DNA of 64,000 nucleotides from SZUA-448 sp045627185 (lineage in GTDB: Bacteria; Bacillota; Clostridia; Lachnospirales; Lachnospiraceae). Positions 44,959 to 53,569 of the stretch are shown piece after piece (position 1 is the first letter of the stretch; every line of letters begins with the position of its first letter). The position numbers were made by a program, and so were the translations under genes. The notes under the pieces are model-generated. The model saw only the letters and a list, made by a program, of their open reading frames with translations, searched no databases and was not told where the DNA came from. The stretch lies in NCBI GenBank assembly GCA_045627185.1, contig JAZQNE010000114.1:1-64000 (forward strand). The letters are read 5' to 3'.

Positions 44959-45951
44959 ATGTCATTTTATAATTTATCTGATATTTCATTTCCGAATTTG
45001 GGGATTACAATTCACAACCTTCCTATGGGAATTGATGTTTTTGGATTCCAGATTGCATTTTACGGCATTACAATTGCAATAGGAATGCTTGCGGGATATT
45101 TCATCGCAGAAAAACAGGCCAAGAAATACGGTCAGAGTGTTGACCTGCTTCTTGATTTCGCCATTGTTGTTATTATTGCATCGGTTATCGGTGCCCGTGC
45201 ATATTATGTTATTTTCCACTGGGATGCCTTCAAGGGCGACTTCTGGTCGGTATTTAACCTTCGTACAGGCGGACTTGCAATTTACGGTGCTGTAATTGTA
45301 GCAATTATAACTGCCGTAATCTTTACAAAGGTTAAGAAGATTAACTTTGGTGCATTTGCCGATGTTTGTGTGCCCGGACTTCTTTTGGGTCAGACTATAG
45401 GCCGTTGGGCAAACTTCTTTAACAGAGAAGCATTTGGTAAATATACCGATAATATCTTTGCAATGCGTGTGGATTTAAAGGCAGTAAGTTATGAATATAA
45501 GCTTTCTGACGCGTCACTGAAGGTTCTGTTTGCAGATAAGCCTGGTGCATATGCAAAAATCAGCGAGCAGATTCATAATCTTGTTACCGTTGACGGTGCA
45601 ACATATGTCCAGGCTCATCCGACATTCCTTTATGAATCGCTCTGGAATCTTGGAGTTCTTGTATTTGTTTTGATTTATGCCCGTAAAAAGAAATTTGACG
45701 GCGAGCTTCTTTGCTGGTACTCAGTTCTTTACGGAATCGGCCGTTTCTGGATTGAAAGTCTCCGTACAGACCAGCTTTTCTTATGGAAGACAGATATCCC
45801 GGTATCCATGGTTGTTGGTGCCGCAATGGCTGTTGCAGGCCTTGCTTTTATTTTCTTCAGACATATGAATGCAAGAAAAACAGGTGCAAAGCCGGTAAAT
45901 AAGGTTACTTCCGAAAAGGCTCAGAGCAGCAAGGCAGAAATTGAAAAATAA
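44959..45951 (+). CDS. lgt: Prolipoprotein diacylglyceryl transferase
   Basis: 330 residues, seven membrane spans. It transfers diacylglycerol to the lipobox cysteine of prolipoproteins. The Lgt signature around GQTIGRWANFFNREAFG contains the essential Arg and Asn; HPTFLYESLWNL and YGIGRFWIESLRTDQL are also present. There is an insertion of about 45 residues around 175-215 relative to short homologues. A strong terminator follows. Confidence 0.95.
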   Translation: MSFYNLSDISFPNLGITIHNLPMGIDVFGFQIAFYGITIAIGMLAGYFIAEKQAKKYGQSVDLLLDFAIVVIIASVIGARAYYVIFHWDAFKGDFWSVFNLRTGGLAIYGAVIVAIITAVIFTKVKKINFGAFADVCVPGLLLGQTIGRWANFFNREAFGKYTDNIFAMRVDLKAVSYEYKLSDASLKVLFADKPGAYAKISEQIHNLVTVDGATYVQAHPTFLYESLWNLGVLVFVLIYARKKKFDGELLCWYSVLYGIGRFWIESLRTDQLFLWKTDIPVSMVVGAAMAVAGLAFIFFRHMNARKTGAKPVNKVTSEKAQSSKAEIEK

Positions 45952-45967
45952 TCGTTAAAATATCGTA

Positions 45968-46001
45968 AACCACTACATCTTGTAGATGTGGTGGTTTTTT
46001 T
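45968..46001 (+). terminator. Intrinsic terminator after lgt
   Basis: AACCACTACATC pairs with GATGTGGTGGTT (one G-U) and is followed by a T run. Confidence 0.9.
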
Positions 46002-46021
46002 ATACAAAAAATATATTTTAG

Positions 46022-46064
46022 TAAAAAAGCGAGTAAAAATATAACTTTTTACTTGCTTTTTTTG
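46022..46064. terminator. Second A/T-flanked inverted repeat upstream of mraZ
   Basis: AAAAAAGCGAGTAAAAA pairs with TTTTTACTTGCTTTTTT across a 6-base loop. It overlaps the mraZ -35 region, so it may both block read-through and form part of the promoter. Confidence 0.6.
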
Positions 46065-46081
46065 CGTTTTTGAGGTATTAT
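46053..46081 (+). promoter_or_regulatory. Promoter of the mraZ-rsmH division cluster
   Basis: TTGCTT (46053-46058), 17-base spacer, TATTAT (46076-46081). Confidence 0.5.
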
Positions 46082-46089
46082 GTACCTAG

Positions 46090-46129
46090 AAAGGGTGAAT
46101 TGTGGTGGAGATTCCCTTAAAAGGGTGAA
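46090..46129 (+). promoter_or_regulatory. Candidate MraZ-binding repeats
   Basis: AAAGGGTGAA occurs at 46090-46099 and 46120-46129, with TGTGGTGGAG between. MraZ represses its own operon through short G-rich direct repeats near the promoter, so these are the obvious candidates. Exact box boundaries are uncertain. Confidence 0.5.
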
Positions 46130-46149
46130 AATCAGGAAGGAGGCCGGCG

Positions 46150-46581
46150 ATGTTTAAGGGCAAATTCAATTACACGCTTGATGCTAAAAACAGAACAATT
46201 ATTCCGGCCAAGCTTCGTGATGAACTGGGTGGCAGCTTTGTTATCACCATCGGCCCTGAAGGATGCCTTTACATCTATTCGAATCAGGAATGGGACAAAA
46301 TAGCAGAAGGTCTCTTAAAACTTCCGCTTACACCTGAAGCAAGCAGGTTCAGACGTAATTTCATGTCAAATGCAAATGACTGTGAAACGGATTCACAGGG
46401 ACGATTCCTGATTCCTACGGAACTGAGCGAACAGGCACATCTGAAAAAGGATGTTATTTTCTCCGGTAATATCAATAAAATCGAACTTTGGGACAAAGAA
46501 CGGTTTGAAGAAACAATGGCACCGTTTAATAACATGGATGAGGTTATTAATAAGATTGCAGAATATGGCATCACCCTTTAA
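46150..46581 (+). CDS. mraZ: Transcriptional regulator MraZ
   Basis: 143 residues, two AbrB-like halves, each with a DxxR-type element (LDAKNRTIIPAKLRDEL and TDSQGRFLIPTELSEQA). MraZ is the conserved first gene of the division and cell-wall cluster and represses it. The start follows AAGGAGG. Direct repeats suitable as its binding sites lie 20-60 bases upstream. Confidence 0.95.
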   Translation: MFKGKFNYTLDAKNRTIIPAKLRDELGGSFVITIGPEGCLYIYSNQEWDKIAEGLLKLPLTPEASRFRRNFMSNANDCETDSQGRFLIPTELSEQAHLKKDVIFSGNINKIELWDKERFEETMAPFNNMDEVINKIAEYGITL

Positions 46582-46628
46582 GCTTTACAGCCAAATGCGG
46601 GAAACGCAGTCAGAGTGAAGGAGAACTA

Positions 46629-47573
46629 ATGGCAGATTCGGAGTTCAGACATATTTCGGTCCTTCCGGAAGAGACAATTGAAAATCTGGATATCAAGCCT
46701 GGCGGAATATATGTTGACGGCACAATGGGCGGTGCGGGTCACGGTTATCTGATTTGCAAAAAGCTTTCGCCAAACGGAAAGTACATCGGCATTGACAGAG
46801 ATGAAGATGCAATTGAGGCGGGCAAAAAAAGACTTGCTGAGTTTGGTGACATTGTAACGATTGTCCGAAGCAATTATTCCGAAATGGGAAGCGTATTAAG
46901 AGCCCTTAAGATTGAAAAGGTTGACGGAATTCTTCTTGATCTTGGAGTTTCTTCACATCAGCTGGATGTGGCCGAAAGAGGCTTCTCTTATATGGCAGAT
47001 GCACCACTTGATATGAGAATGGACAACCGCCAGACAAGAACAGCAAAAGACATTGTTAATAATTATTCGGAAGCAGAGCTTGCAAGAATAATCCGTGAAT
47101 ACGGTGAAGACAGTTTTGCACAGAACATCGCAAAACACATTGTTGCTGCAAGAGAAATCAAACCGATTGAAACCACTTTTGAACTGAATGAAGTAATAAA
47201 AGCTTCAATTCCGATGAAGGTCCAGAAAACGCTCGGACATCCCGCAAAGAAAACCTTCCAGGCAATCAGAATTGAACTGAATCATGAACTTGAAGAATTA
47301 AGGCTTTGTCTTTCAAGCATGATAGGAAAACTTAATCCGGGCGGAAGATTTTGCATTATTACTTTCCACTCACTTGAGGACAGAATAGTTAAAACTGTTT
47401 TCAAAACTGAAGAAAACCCGTGCATATGTCCTCCGGAATTTCCGGTTTGCGTATGCGGAAGAAAGCCTACAGGACGTGTTGTTACAAGAAAACCTGTTAT
47501 TCCTTCCGAGGAAGAGCAGGAGAACAATTCAAGGTCCAGAAGCGCAAAGCTGAGAGTCTTTGAAAAACTCTGA
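46629..47573 (+). CDS. rsmH: 16S rRNA (cytosine-1402-N4)-methyltransferase
   Basis: 314 residues (MraW). It methylates N4 of C1402 in the ribosomal P site. Typical stretches are HISVLPEETIENL, YVDGTMGGAGHG, IGIDRDEDAIEAGKKRL, LDLGVSSHQLDVAERGFSY and the late HSLEDRIVK. Second gene of the division cluster as usual. GAAGGAG precedes the start. Confidence 0.95.
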   Translation: MADSEFRHISVLPEETIENLDIKPGGIYVDGTMGGAGHGYLICKKLSPNGKYIGIDRDEDAIEAGKKRLAEFGDIVTIVRSNYSEMGSVLRALKIEKVDGILLDLGVSSHQLDVAERGFSYMADAPLDMRMDNRQTRTAKDIVNNYSEAELARIIREYGEDSFAQNIAKHIVAAREIKPIETTFELNEVIKASIPMKVQKTLGHPAKKTFQAIRIELNHELEELRLCLSSMIGKLNPGGRFCIITFHSLEDRIVKTVFKTEENPCICPPEFPVCVCGRKPTGRVVTRKPVIPSEEEQENNSRSRSAKLRVFEKL

Positions 47574-47641
47574 TGTGACGCAATTTTGATTAAGAAACAA
47601 TCCCTTGCGGATAAATAAAAGTAACTAAAAGGAGAATCGGC

Positions 47642-48217
47642 ATGGAAGCTGATAAGAAGCAATATTACGGACAACTGAATAATGAATATCTGTCCGAAGG
47701 TAATGTTGCCTATAAGGTAAAGGATTACCGTTATGATGGAAACACTGCACCGGCATATGAACCGCTTCCCGCAGTTGTTGCACCTGAAAGAAGAGAAGAC
47801 AGAAAACCTGAAAGACAGCCTGAAACAAGAACCCGCAGAAATTATAAGCCAAAGGCAGAACAGAACTTAAGCTTCGGCTCACTTATAGTTCTTATTGCAG
47901 CAATGGCTGTAACGTTGTATACTTGTTACAGTTACTTAAAGGTTCAGGCGGACACAGTCCTTGTGAACAAGCAGATTAAGTCGCTTCAGAGTGAACTTGA
48001 GTCACTTCAGGCAAGAAATGATGTTGCATATAATGATGTCATTGAATCGGTAGATTTTGAAGAAGTATACCAGATTGCAGTAAGGGATCTTGGTATGGTT
48101 TACCCGAACAACAACGTTACTTACAGGTACAGTACAAATAATTCGGGCTATGTAAGACAATATGCCGATATCCCCGAAGCTGAGAAACTTGTTGCGCTTA
48201 AGGAACTGTTACCGTAA
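47642..48217 (+). CDS. FtsL-like septum protein
   Basis: 191 residues: a long cytoplasmic N terminus (about 1-78, rich in Arg, Glu and Pro), one membrane helix (about 80-98) and a heptad-rich coiled coil outside (VLVNKQIKSLQSELESLQARNDVAYNDV), then a short tail. The layout and position between rsmH and the class B PBP gene match FtsL/DivIC-type septal proteins, which pair with FtsQ/DivIB and activate FtsW-FtsI. Sequence identity in this family is always low, so the call rests on topology and context. Confidence 0.75.
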   Translation: MEADKKQYYGQLNNEYLSEGNVAYKVKDYRYDGNTAPAYEPLPAVVAPERREDRKPERQPETRTRRNYKPKAEQNLSFGSLIVLIAAMAVTLYTCYSYLKVQADTVLVNKQIKSLQSELESLQARNDVAYNDVIESVDFEEVYQIAVRDLGMVYPNNNVTYRYSTNNSGYVRQYADIPEAEKLVALKELLP

Positions 48218-48229
48218 AAAGGTGAAAAG

Positions 48230-50128
48230 GTGAAAAAGAGTAAGAAAGAAAAGAAAAAACATATATTCAATCCCAAAATGCAAGCATCTTTAATGCTTGT
48301 ATTTTGTGTTATTCTGGCATGTGTTGTTTTTCTGTGCTTCAGAATTGCTTATATCGGTTTCAAAAACGGTGACCGGTACAAGAAACGTGTTTTGGAACAG
48401 CAGTCCTTTGTTTCTTCCGAAATTGTCAGCGAACGCGGCTCGATAGTGGACAGAAACGGGCTTATTCTTGCAAAAAGCAAGCGCGTTTATAACGTTATTC
48501 TTGATCCGGATGTTGTTCTTACAAAGCGAAACAGTAAAACACCATATCTTGACCCTACCGTGAAAGCTATTTATGAAGTTTTCGGAATTGAGGAAGAAAC
48601 CACCAGAAAAATCATTAGTGAGCATTCTTCAAGTAAATACTATGTTCTTCAGAAACAGGTTGAGCTGTCCCGGGTTGAAAAGTTTGAACAGATGGCCAAA
48701 GACAACAAGAGTATAAAGGGCGTATGGTTTGAGGATGATTTTATCAGGGTTTATCCTTATGATTCGCTTGCTTCGCATGTTGTCGGATTTCTGTCAGGCT
48801 CCGATGAAGGCCTCTGGGGTCTTGAAAAATATTATAATTCGACACTTACCGGTACAAACGGCAGAACTTACGGATATTTTGATTCTGAGCTGAATCTTCA
48901 GAAGACGGTCCATGAAGCTGTTGACGGCAACACCCTGGTTCTTACTCTTGATACAAAGCTTCAGGCCGTTGCAGAGCGTTATATTAATGATTTCGTTAAT
49001 GAAGTCGGTTGCAAGAATATGGGCATTGTTATGTTGAATCCCAATAATGGCGAAATACTTGCAATGGCATCAAAGGATGAATATAATTTAAATAATCCGC
49101 GTGACCTTACTGCTTTTTATGATGAGGAAACGCTTGCTTCAATGTCGGATACCGAAAAGGTTGATGCCCTCAACAGAATTTGGCGTAATTTCTGTGTGAG
49201 CGATACATATGAACCCGGTTCGGTTTTCAAGCCTTTTACTGTTGCCGCAGCGCTTGAGGAAGATACTGTTGAACCAACGGACGAATTTGAATGTAACGGT
49301 GTAAGAACGGTTGGCGGATGGAATATTTACTGCGCAACTTCAGGCGGTCATGGAAAGGTCAGCCTTACCAAGGCATTAATGCGTTCCTGTAACTGTACGC
49401 TTATGGACATTGTAGCTGAGCTTGGAAATACTGCATTCCATAAGTATCAGCTCCGTTTTGGATTCGGCTCCAAAACAAATGTTGACCTTCCGGGTGAAAC
49501 AACCGGTATTATTATGAATGAGAACCAGCTGAAGGCAAGTGAACTTGCAACAAGCAGCTTCGGTCAGTCCTTCAATGTTTCCATGATTCAGATGATCAGT
49601 GCTTTTGCATCGCTTGTAAACGGGGGCTCATATTATAAGCCGCATATCGTTTCCGAAATTCAGGATTCAAACGGGCTTACGGTTCAGAAAATTGAGCCTG
49701 AGGTAGTGCAGGAGACAATATCTGAGGAAACATCGGCATTCTTAAGAGAAGCAATGCTTCAGACTGTTGAAGGCGGAACAGGTAAAAAAGCAGCTGTGGA
49801 AGGATATCTTATCGGTGGTAAAACAGGTACTGCCCAGAAACTTCCGCGCTCTGAAAAAAGATATGTTGTTTCTTTTATGTCTGTTGTTCCCGTTGATAAC
49901 CCGCAATTCCTTATGTACCTTGTTATTGACGATAACCAGGATGAAGAATATTCGGCAAGCAGCCATTATGCAACAACACTGTCTTCAAGGATTCTGAATG
50001 AAGTTTTACCTATGATCGGTATTTACCCTGAAGGAGAAATTGATTATCATATTCATTATCCTGAGGAATATGATGATACATCCGATGAAGAAAACGGCTT
50101 GTCCGTATCCGAAGTTCCGGAGAATTGA
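48230..50128 (+). CDS. Class B penicillin-binding protein (FtsI/SpoVD type)
   Basis: 632 residues from GTG 48230. One N-terminal membrane helix (about 18-40), a dimerisation domain (VSERGSIVDRNGLILAKSKRVY) and a transpeptidase domain follow. Active-site motifs are S-V-F-K in EPGSVFKPF, S-C-N in MRSCNCTLM and KTGT in GGKTGTAQ. It cross-links septal peptidoglycan with FtsW. There is no PASTA domain at the C terminus, unlike many SpoVD or Pbp2x proteins. Whether it serves vegetative division, sporulation or both cannot be decided here. Confidence 0.92.
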   Translation: MKKSKKEKKKHIFNPKMQASLMLVFCVILACVVFLCFRIAYIGFKNGDRYKKRVLEQQSFVSSEIVSERGSIVDRNGLILAKSKRVYNVILDPDVVLTKRNSKTPYLDPTVKAIYEVFGIEEETTRKIISEHSSSKYYVLQKQVELSRVEKFEQMAKDNKSIKGVWFEDDFIRVYPYDSLASHVVGFLSGSDEGLWGLEKYYNSTLTGTNGRTYGYFDSELNLQKTVHEAVDGNTLVLTLDTKLQAVAERYINDFVNEVGCKNMGIVMLNPNNGEILAMASKDEYNLNNPRDLTAFYDEETLASMSDTEKVDALNRIWRNFCVSDTYEPGSVFKPFTVAAALEEDTVEPTDEFECNGVRTVGGWNIYCATSGGHGKVSLTKALMRSCNCTLMDIVAELGNTAFHKYQLRFGFGSKTNVDLPGETTGIIMNENQLKASELATSSFGQSFNVSMIQMISAFASLVNGGSYYKPHIVSEIQDSNGLTVQKIEPEVVQETISEETSAFLREAMLQTVEGGTGKKAAVEGYLIGGKTGTAQKLPRSEKRYVVSFMSVVPVDNPQFLMYLVIDDNQDEEYSASSHYATTLSSRILNEVLPMIGIYPEGEIDYHIHYPEEYDDTSDEENGLSVSEVPEN

Positions 50129-51277
50129 TTGAATATGGATAATAACATTACCGTAATAAATGGAAAACAGAAAATGAAGAGAGGCTATTTTGATTTCAGC
50201 CTCTTATTTCTGACCATTTTTCTTATTGGTTTTGGTATTATCATGCTGTACAGTGCAAGCTCATACAATGCCACAAAATATTACAATGACCCTATGTTTT
50301 TTACCAGAAGTCAGATAAAAAATGCTTTGATCGGGCTTGTTGCGATTGTGGTTGTTACTGTAATAAATTATTCGATTTACGGAAAAGGTCCTTTCGGACT
50401 TCCGTTTATTGCACTTGTCGTATGCATCGGCTTAATGGCTTTTGTTTATTTTCGCGGCGATGAGCATGGTGGCTCACAGCGTTGGATTACTTTCCTGGGA
50501 CAGTCTTTTCAGCCTTCCGAGTTGGCAAAAGTCGGATTGATTGTTTTTGTTTCGTATGCAGTGAGTGCTGCGCCGAAGAAACTGTCCAACTGGAAGGGAT
50601 TTCTCAAAATCCTTATTTACTGCAGTCCGCTTCTTTTTTTTGTTGCTCTTGAAAACCTTAGTACTGCGATTGTTCTTGCAGCTATTATTTTTGTAACATG
50701 TTTTGTGGCAAGTGAGAAGAAATTTTATTATTTAATCTTTCTTTTGATTGCGATTGCTGCAGGCGCTATTTTCATTTTTGCGGTTGGCTACAGAACCGAG
50801 AGAATTGATATCTGGCTTAATGTCGAAACACATGAAAAGGGAGGCCAGATTCTTCAGGGACTTTATGCTATTGCTTCGGCAGGCCTTTTTGGTGCAGGCC
50901 TTGGAAACAGTATGCAGAAGCTGGGTTTTATTCCGGAAGCTCACAATGATATGATTTTTTCGATTATATGTGAGGAACTTGGAATTTTCGGAGCAGTTGC
51001 GGTTCTTCTGCTTTATGTCCTTGTTATCTGGAGAATCTATGTTGTTGCCGTTAATGCGAAAGATCTGTTCGGTAGTATGCTTTGCGTAGGTGTTATGACC
51101 AATTTCTCCGTTCAGGTTATTATGAATGTTGCGGTTGTTACAAATACCATGCCTTCAACAGGTATTGCACTTCCGTTTATTAGCTACGGCGGAACATCGA
51201 TGCTGATTTTCTGCGTTGAAATAGGCATGGTTTTAAGTGTGTCGGCGCGTATTGAAAGAGAAAGAGTTGAAGCATGA
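50129..51277 (+). CDS. ftsW: Peptidoglycan glycosyltransferase FtsW
   Basis: 382 residues, SEDS family, about ten membrane spans. It polymerises lipid II at the septum in complex with the class B PBP encoded just upstream. SEDS hallmarks: MLYSASSYNA, the GGSQRWITFLGQSFQPSELAK loop, ALENLSTAIVLA and a C-terminal PFISYGGTSML. The frame opens at TTG 50129, 6 bases after GGAG; the ATG two codons later (50135) is the alternative. RodA is the main alternative identity, but the neighbours favour FtsW. Confidence 0.9.
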   Translation: MNMDNNITVINGKQKMKRGYFDFSLLFLTIFLIGFGIIMLYSASSYNATKYYNDPMFFTRSQIKNALIGLVAIVVVTVINYSIYGKGPFGLPFIALVVCIGLMAFVYFRGDEHGGSQRWITFLGQSFQPSELAKVGLIVFVSYAVSAAPKKLSNWKGFLKILIYCSPLLFFVALENLSTAIVLAAIIFVTCFVASEKKFYYLIFLLIAIAAGAIFIFAVGYRTERIDIWLNVETHEKGGQILQGLYAIASAGLFGAGLGNSMQKLGFIPEAHNDMIFSIICEELGIFGAVAVLLLYVLVIWRIYVVAVNAKDLFGSMLCVGVMTNFSVQVIMNVAVVTNTMPSTGIALPFISYGGTSMLIFCVEIGMVLSVSARIERERVEA

Positions 51278-51327
51278 TAAGTTGATTTATCCGATTTCGG
51301 AAAATAGAAGAACAAAGGAGAGTAAAT

Positions 51328-52056
51328 GTGGATAAGAAAAGCAGAATAAACAGTTTTCTTCTGAAACTGGCAATTATCCTTATTATAATTCTGGTTGTTC
51401 TGGCTGTTTTCCGCGCCAAATGCACACTTGAAAAGGTTTATGTTACCGGAACGACATATTATGATGAAACAGAACTTTATAAGCTTACAACAAACAGCCC
51501 GCTTGATTATTACGCACCTTTTTACTGCCTGAATATAAAGAAAAACAAGGGTTACGGAATTCCGTTTATTGAAAAAATTGACGCCAGAATGGTTTCTCTT
51601 TCGGAAGTTGAACTTACGGTCTATAACAAGAAGATTACCGGCTGTATTGAGGCAATGGGCGGATTATTCTATTTTGACCGTGACGGACTTGTTGTTGAAT
51701 GCAGCGACCGTATGATTGAAGGGATACCGCTTGTAGAGGGAATCGATTTTGATAATATTGTTGTAGGTAAGAAGCTTTCTGTGCAAAAAGAGAAAGTTTT
51801 TGATACTATCCTGAATCTTGTCCTGCTTATTGAAAGTCAGGAAATGAACATAGACAAAATTACTTTTCAGAGGAGCGGGTCGGTTGTGCTTGATATTGGG
51901 CAGACAACTGTCCTTGCCGGAGAAAGAACATCTTATGATATTGTAATCAATGCTCTTCCGAATATTATCGGAGTGCTTGATGATAAAAACGTTACACTTG
52001 ATATGGAAAATTACAGCGAAACAAACACAAAAGTCATTGGGAAACCCAAGAAATAA
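51328..52056 (+). CDS. Cell division protein FtsQ/DivIB
   Basis: 242 residues from GTG 51328 (AAAGGAG upstream). A short cytoplasmic start and one membrane helix (about 10-31) are followed by a POTRA domain (CTLEKVYVTGTTYYDETELYKLT) and a beta domain with FYFDRDGLVVECSD and IEGIPLVEGID. This matches the FtsQ/DivIB topology. Position before ftsZ supports the call. It works with FtsL-like protein and FtsW-FtsI at the septum. Confidence 0.85.
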   Translation: MDKKSRINSFLLKLAIILIIILVVLAVFRAKCTLEKVYVTGTTYYDETELYKLTTNSPLDYYAPFYCLNIKKNKGYGIPFIEKIDARMVSLSEVELTVYNKKITGCIEAMGGLFYFDRDGLVVECSDRMIEGIPLVEGIDFDNIVVGKKLSVQKEKVFDTILNLVLLIESQEMNIDKITFQRSGSVVLDIGQTTVLAGERTSYDIVINALPNIIGVLDDKNVTLDMENYSETNTKVIGKPKK

Positions 52057-52136
52057 TGTGGTTTGATTTTTGTATCGAATCCTTTTTTCCGGATATATTT
52101 TTAAATAAAAAAAATAAAAAATATTAAAAAAAAGGG

Positions 52137-52165
52137 TTGATTATTTTACCGTAATTCTTTATCAT
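52137..52165 (+). promoter_or_regulatory. Promoter of ftsZ
   Basis: TTGATT (52137-52142), 17-base spacer, TATCAT (52160-52165), in an A/T-rich spacer. ftsZ can thus be transcribed separately from the rest of the cluster. Confidence 0.6.
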
Positions 52166-52190
52166 ATTGTGTAAGGGGTAATGATTGGGC

Positions 52191-52210
52191 ACAAGATATT
52201 GTTATCTTGT
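52191..52210 (+). other. Perfect hairpin just upstream of the ftsZ ribosome site
   Basis: ACAAGATA-TTGT-TATCTTGT, an 8-bp stem with a 4-base loop, ends 5 bases before AAGGAGG. It may influence mRNA stability or translation of ftsZ. Confidence 0.6.
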
Positions 52211-52228
52211 TTTAAGGAGGGTTCAACA

Positions 52229-53437
52229 GTGCTTGAAATTAGAATGAATGAGGCCGAGTCCGCAGCAAGGATAATGGTTATCGGCGTCGGCGGTGCCGGA
52301 AATAATGCGGTAAACCGCATGATAGAAGAGAATATTAAAGGTGTTGAGTTTGTCTGTGTTAATACTGATAAACAGCATCTTATGAATTGTAAAGCTCCTA
52401 CATGCCTTCAGATCGGTGAAAAGCTGACTAAGGGTCTTGGAGCAGGTGCACAGCCTGAAATCGGAGAAAAGGCTGCTGAGGAAAGTAAGGAAGAACTTAC
52501 CGAACTTATTAAAGGTGTAGATATGCTTTTTGTTACTTGTGGTATGGGCGGTGGTACCGGTACAGGTGCTGCTCCTGTTATTGCAGGTATTTCAAAGGGA
52601 ATGGGCATCCTTACCGTAGGTATTGTAACAAAGCCTTTCCGTTTTGAAGCAAAACAGCGTATGAATAATGCCATTGCCGGCATTGAAAAACTTAAAGATG
52701 TTGTTGATACGCTTATTGTCATTCCCAATGATAAGCTTATTCAGCTTGTTGACCGTCGCACATCAATGCCTGATGCTCTTAAGAAGGCTGATGAAGTTCT
52801 TCAGCAGGGTGTTCAGGGTATCACGGACCTTATTAATGTTCCCGGTCTGATTAACCTTGACTTTGCTGATGTTCAGACTGTTATGAAGGACAAGGGTGTT
52901 GCTCATATCGGTATCGGTACGGCAACAGGTGAGGACAAATGTACACAGGCTGTTCAGAAAGCTATTTCCAGTCCTCTTATTGAAACAACAATTGAAGGCG
53001 CAACAAACGTTATCTTCAATATTTCCGGTGATGTTTCCATGATTGAAGTTAATGATGCTGCTACTTATGTTCAGGAGCTTGCCGGTGAATCGGCTAATAT
53101 CATTATCGGTGCTGTTTATGATGATTCAGTTCCGGATTACTGTTCAATTACTGTTATTGCAACTGGTCTTGAAAAGAATTCATTTACCATTAACACTCCT
53201 TCATTCCTTACCGGAAAGCAGATTACCAGTAATACTCCCAAAACTACCGGAACAGGTACTGTTACCGGTTTTGGTTACAAGCCCATGACTACCGGAAATC
53301 CGGTTCCAAGCCCTTCAACTCCTTCAACGCCTGCACCTGCGCCTGTTATTTCACAGACTCCGGTTCAGCCTGCTACATCAAGTGGAAATGAACGCGAAAT
53401 CAGAATTCCCGAGTTCTTGTCTAAAAACCGCAAATAA
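52229..53437 (+). CDS. ftsZ: Cell division GTPase FtsZ
   Basis: 402 residues from GTG 52229 (AAGGAGG upstream; an ATG at 52181 lies before the hairpin and is rejected). It polymerises into the Z ring. GTP-binding motifs: VGGAGNNAVNRM, CGMGGGTGTGAAPVIA and VIPNDKL; the T7 loop is NLDFADV with the catalytic NxDxxD pattern. A Thr/Pro-rich linker (about 325-385) joins the conserved C-terminal peptide REIRIPEFL that binds partners such as SepF or FtsA. ftsA is not in the window. Confidence 0.97.
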   Translation: MLEIRMNEAESAARIMVIGVGGAGNNAVNRMIEENIKGVEFVCVNTDKQHLMNCKAPTCLQIGEKLTKGLGAGAQPEIGEKAAEESKEELTELIKGVDMLFVTCGMGGGTGTGAAPVIAGISKGMGILTVGIVTKPFRFEAKQRMNNAIAGIEKLKDVVDTLIVIPNDKLIQLVDRRTSMPDALKKADEVLQQGVQGITDLINVPGLINLDFADVQTVMKDKGVAHIGIGTATGEDKCTQAVQKAISSPLIETTIEGATNVIFNISGDVSMIEVNDAATYVQELAGESANIIIGAVYDDSVPDYCSITVIATGLEKNSFTINTPSFLTGKQITSNTPKTTGTGTVTGFGYKPMTTGNPVPSPSTPSTPAPAPVISQTPVQPATSSGNEREIRIPEFLSKNRK

Positions 53438-53452
53438 AAAATGATATTTCTG

Positions 53453-53484
53453 CAGACTCCGGGTTAATACTTGGAGTCTGTTTT
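53453..53484 (+). terminator. Intrinsic terminator after ftsZ
   Basis: CAGACTCC (53453-53460) pairs with GGAGTCTG (53473-53480), then TTTT. Confidence 0.75.
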
Positions 53485-53493
53485 ATATTTTGG

Positions 53494-53542
53494 TTTTATT
53501 TATGTCCCGGTATTTTTGTTTTATTTTATGTTCCGGTATTTT
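53494..53542 (+). repeat. Two direct repeats in the spacer after ftsZ
   Basis: TTTTATTTATGTCCCGGTAT and a near copy with one extra T and one substitution follow each other with about 25-bp spacing. Function unknown; likely a local duplication. Confidence 0.55.
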
Positions 53543-53569
53543 GCATAATTTTTATGGGAGGATTTATTT

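Noticed and set aside
52181..52228. Longer FtsZ N terminus beginning MIGHKILL
   Set aside because: It translates the leader hairpin and ribosome site; the GTG at 52229 is correctly spaced after AAGGAGG.
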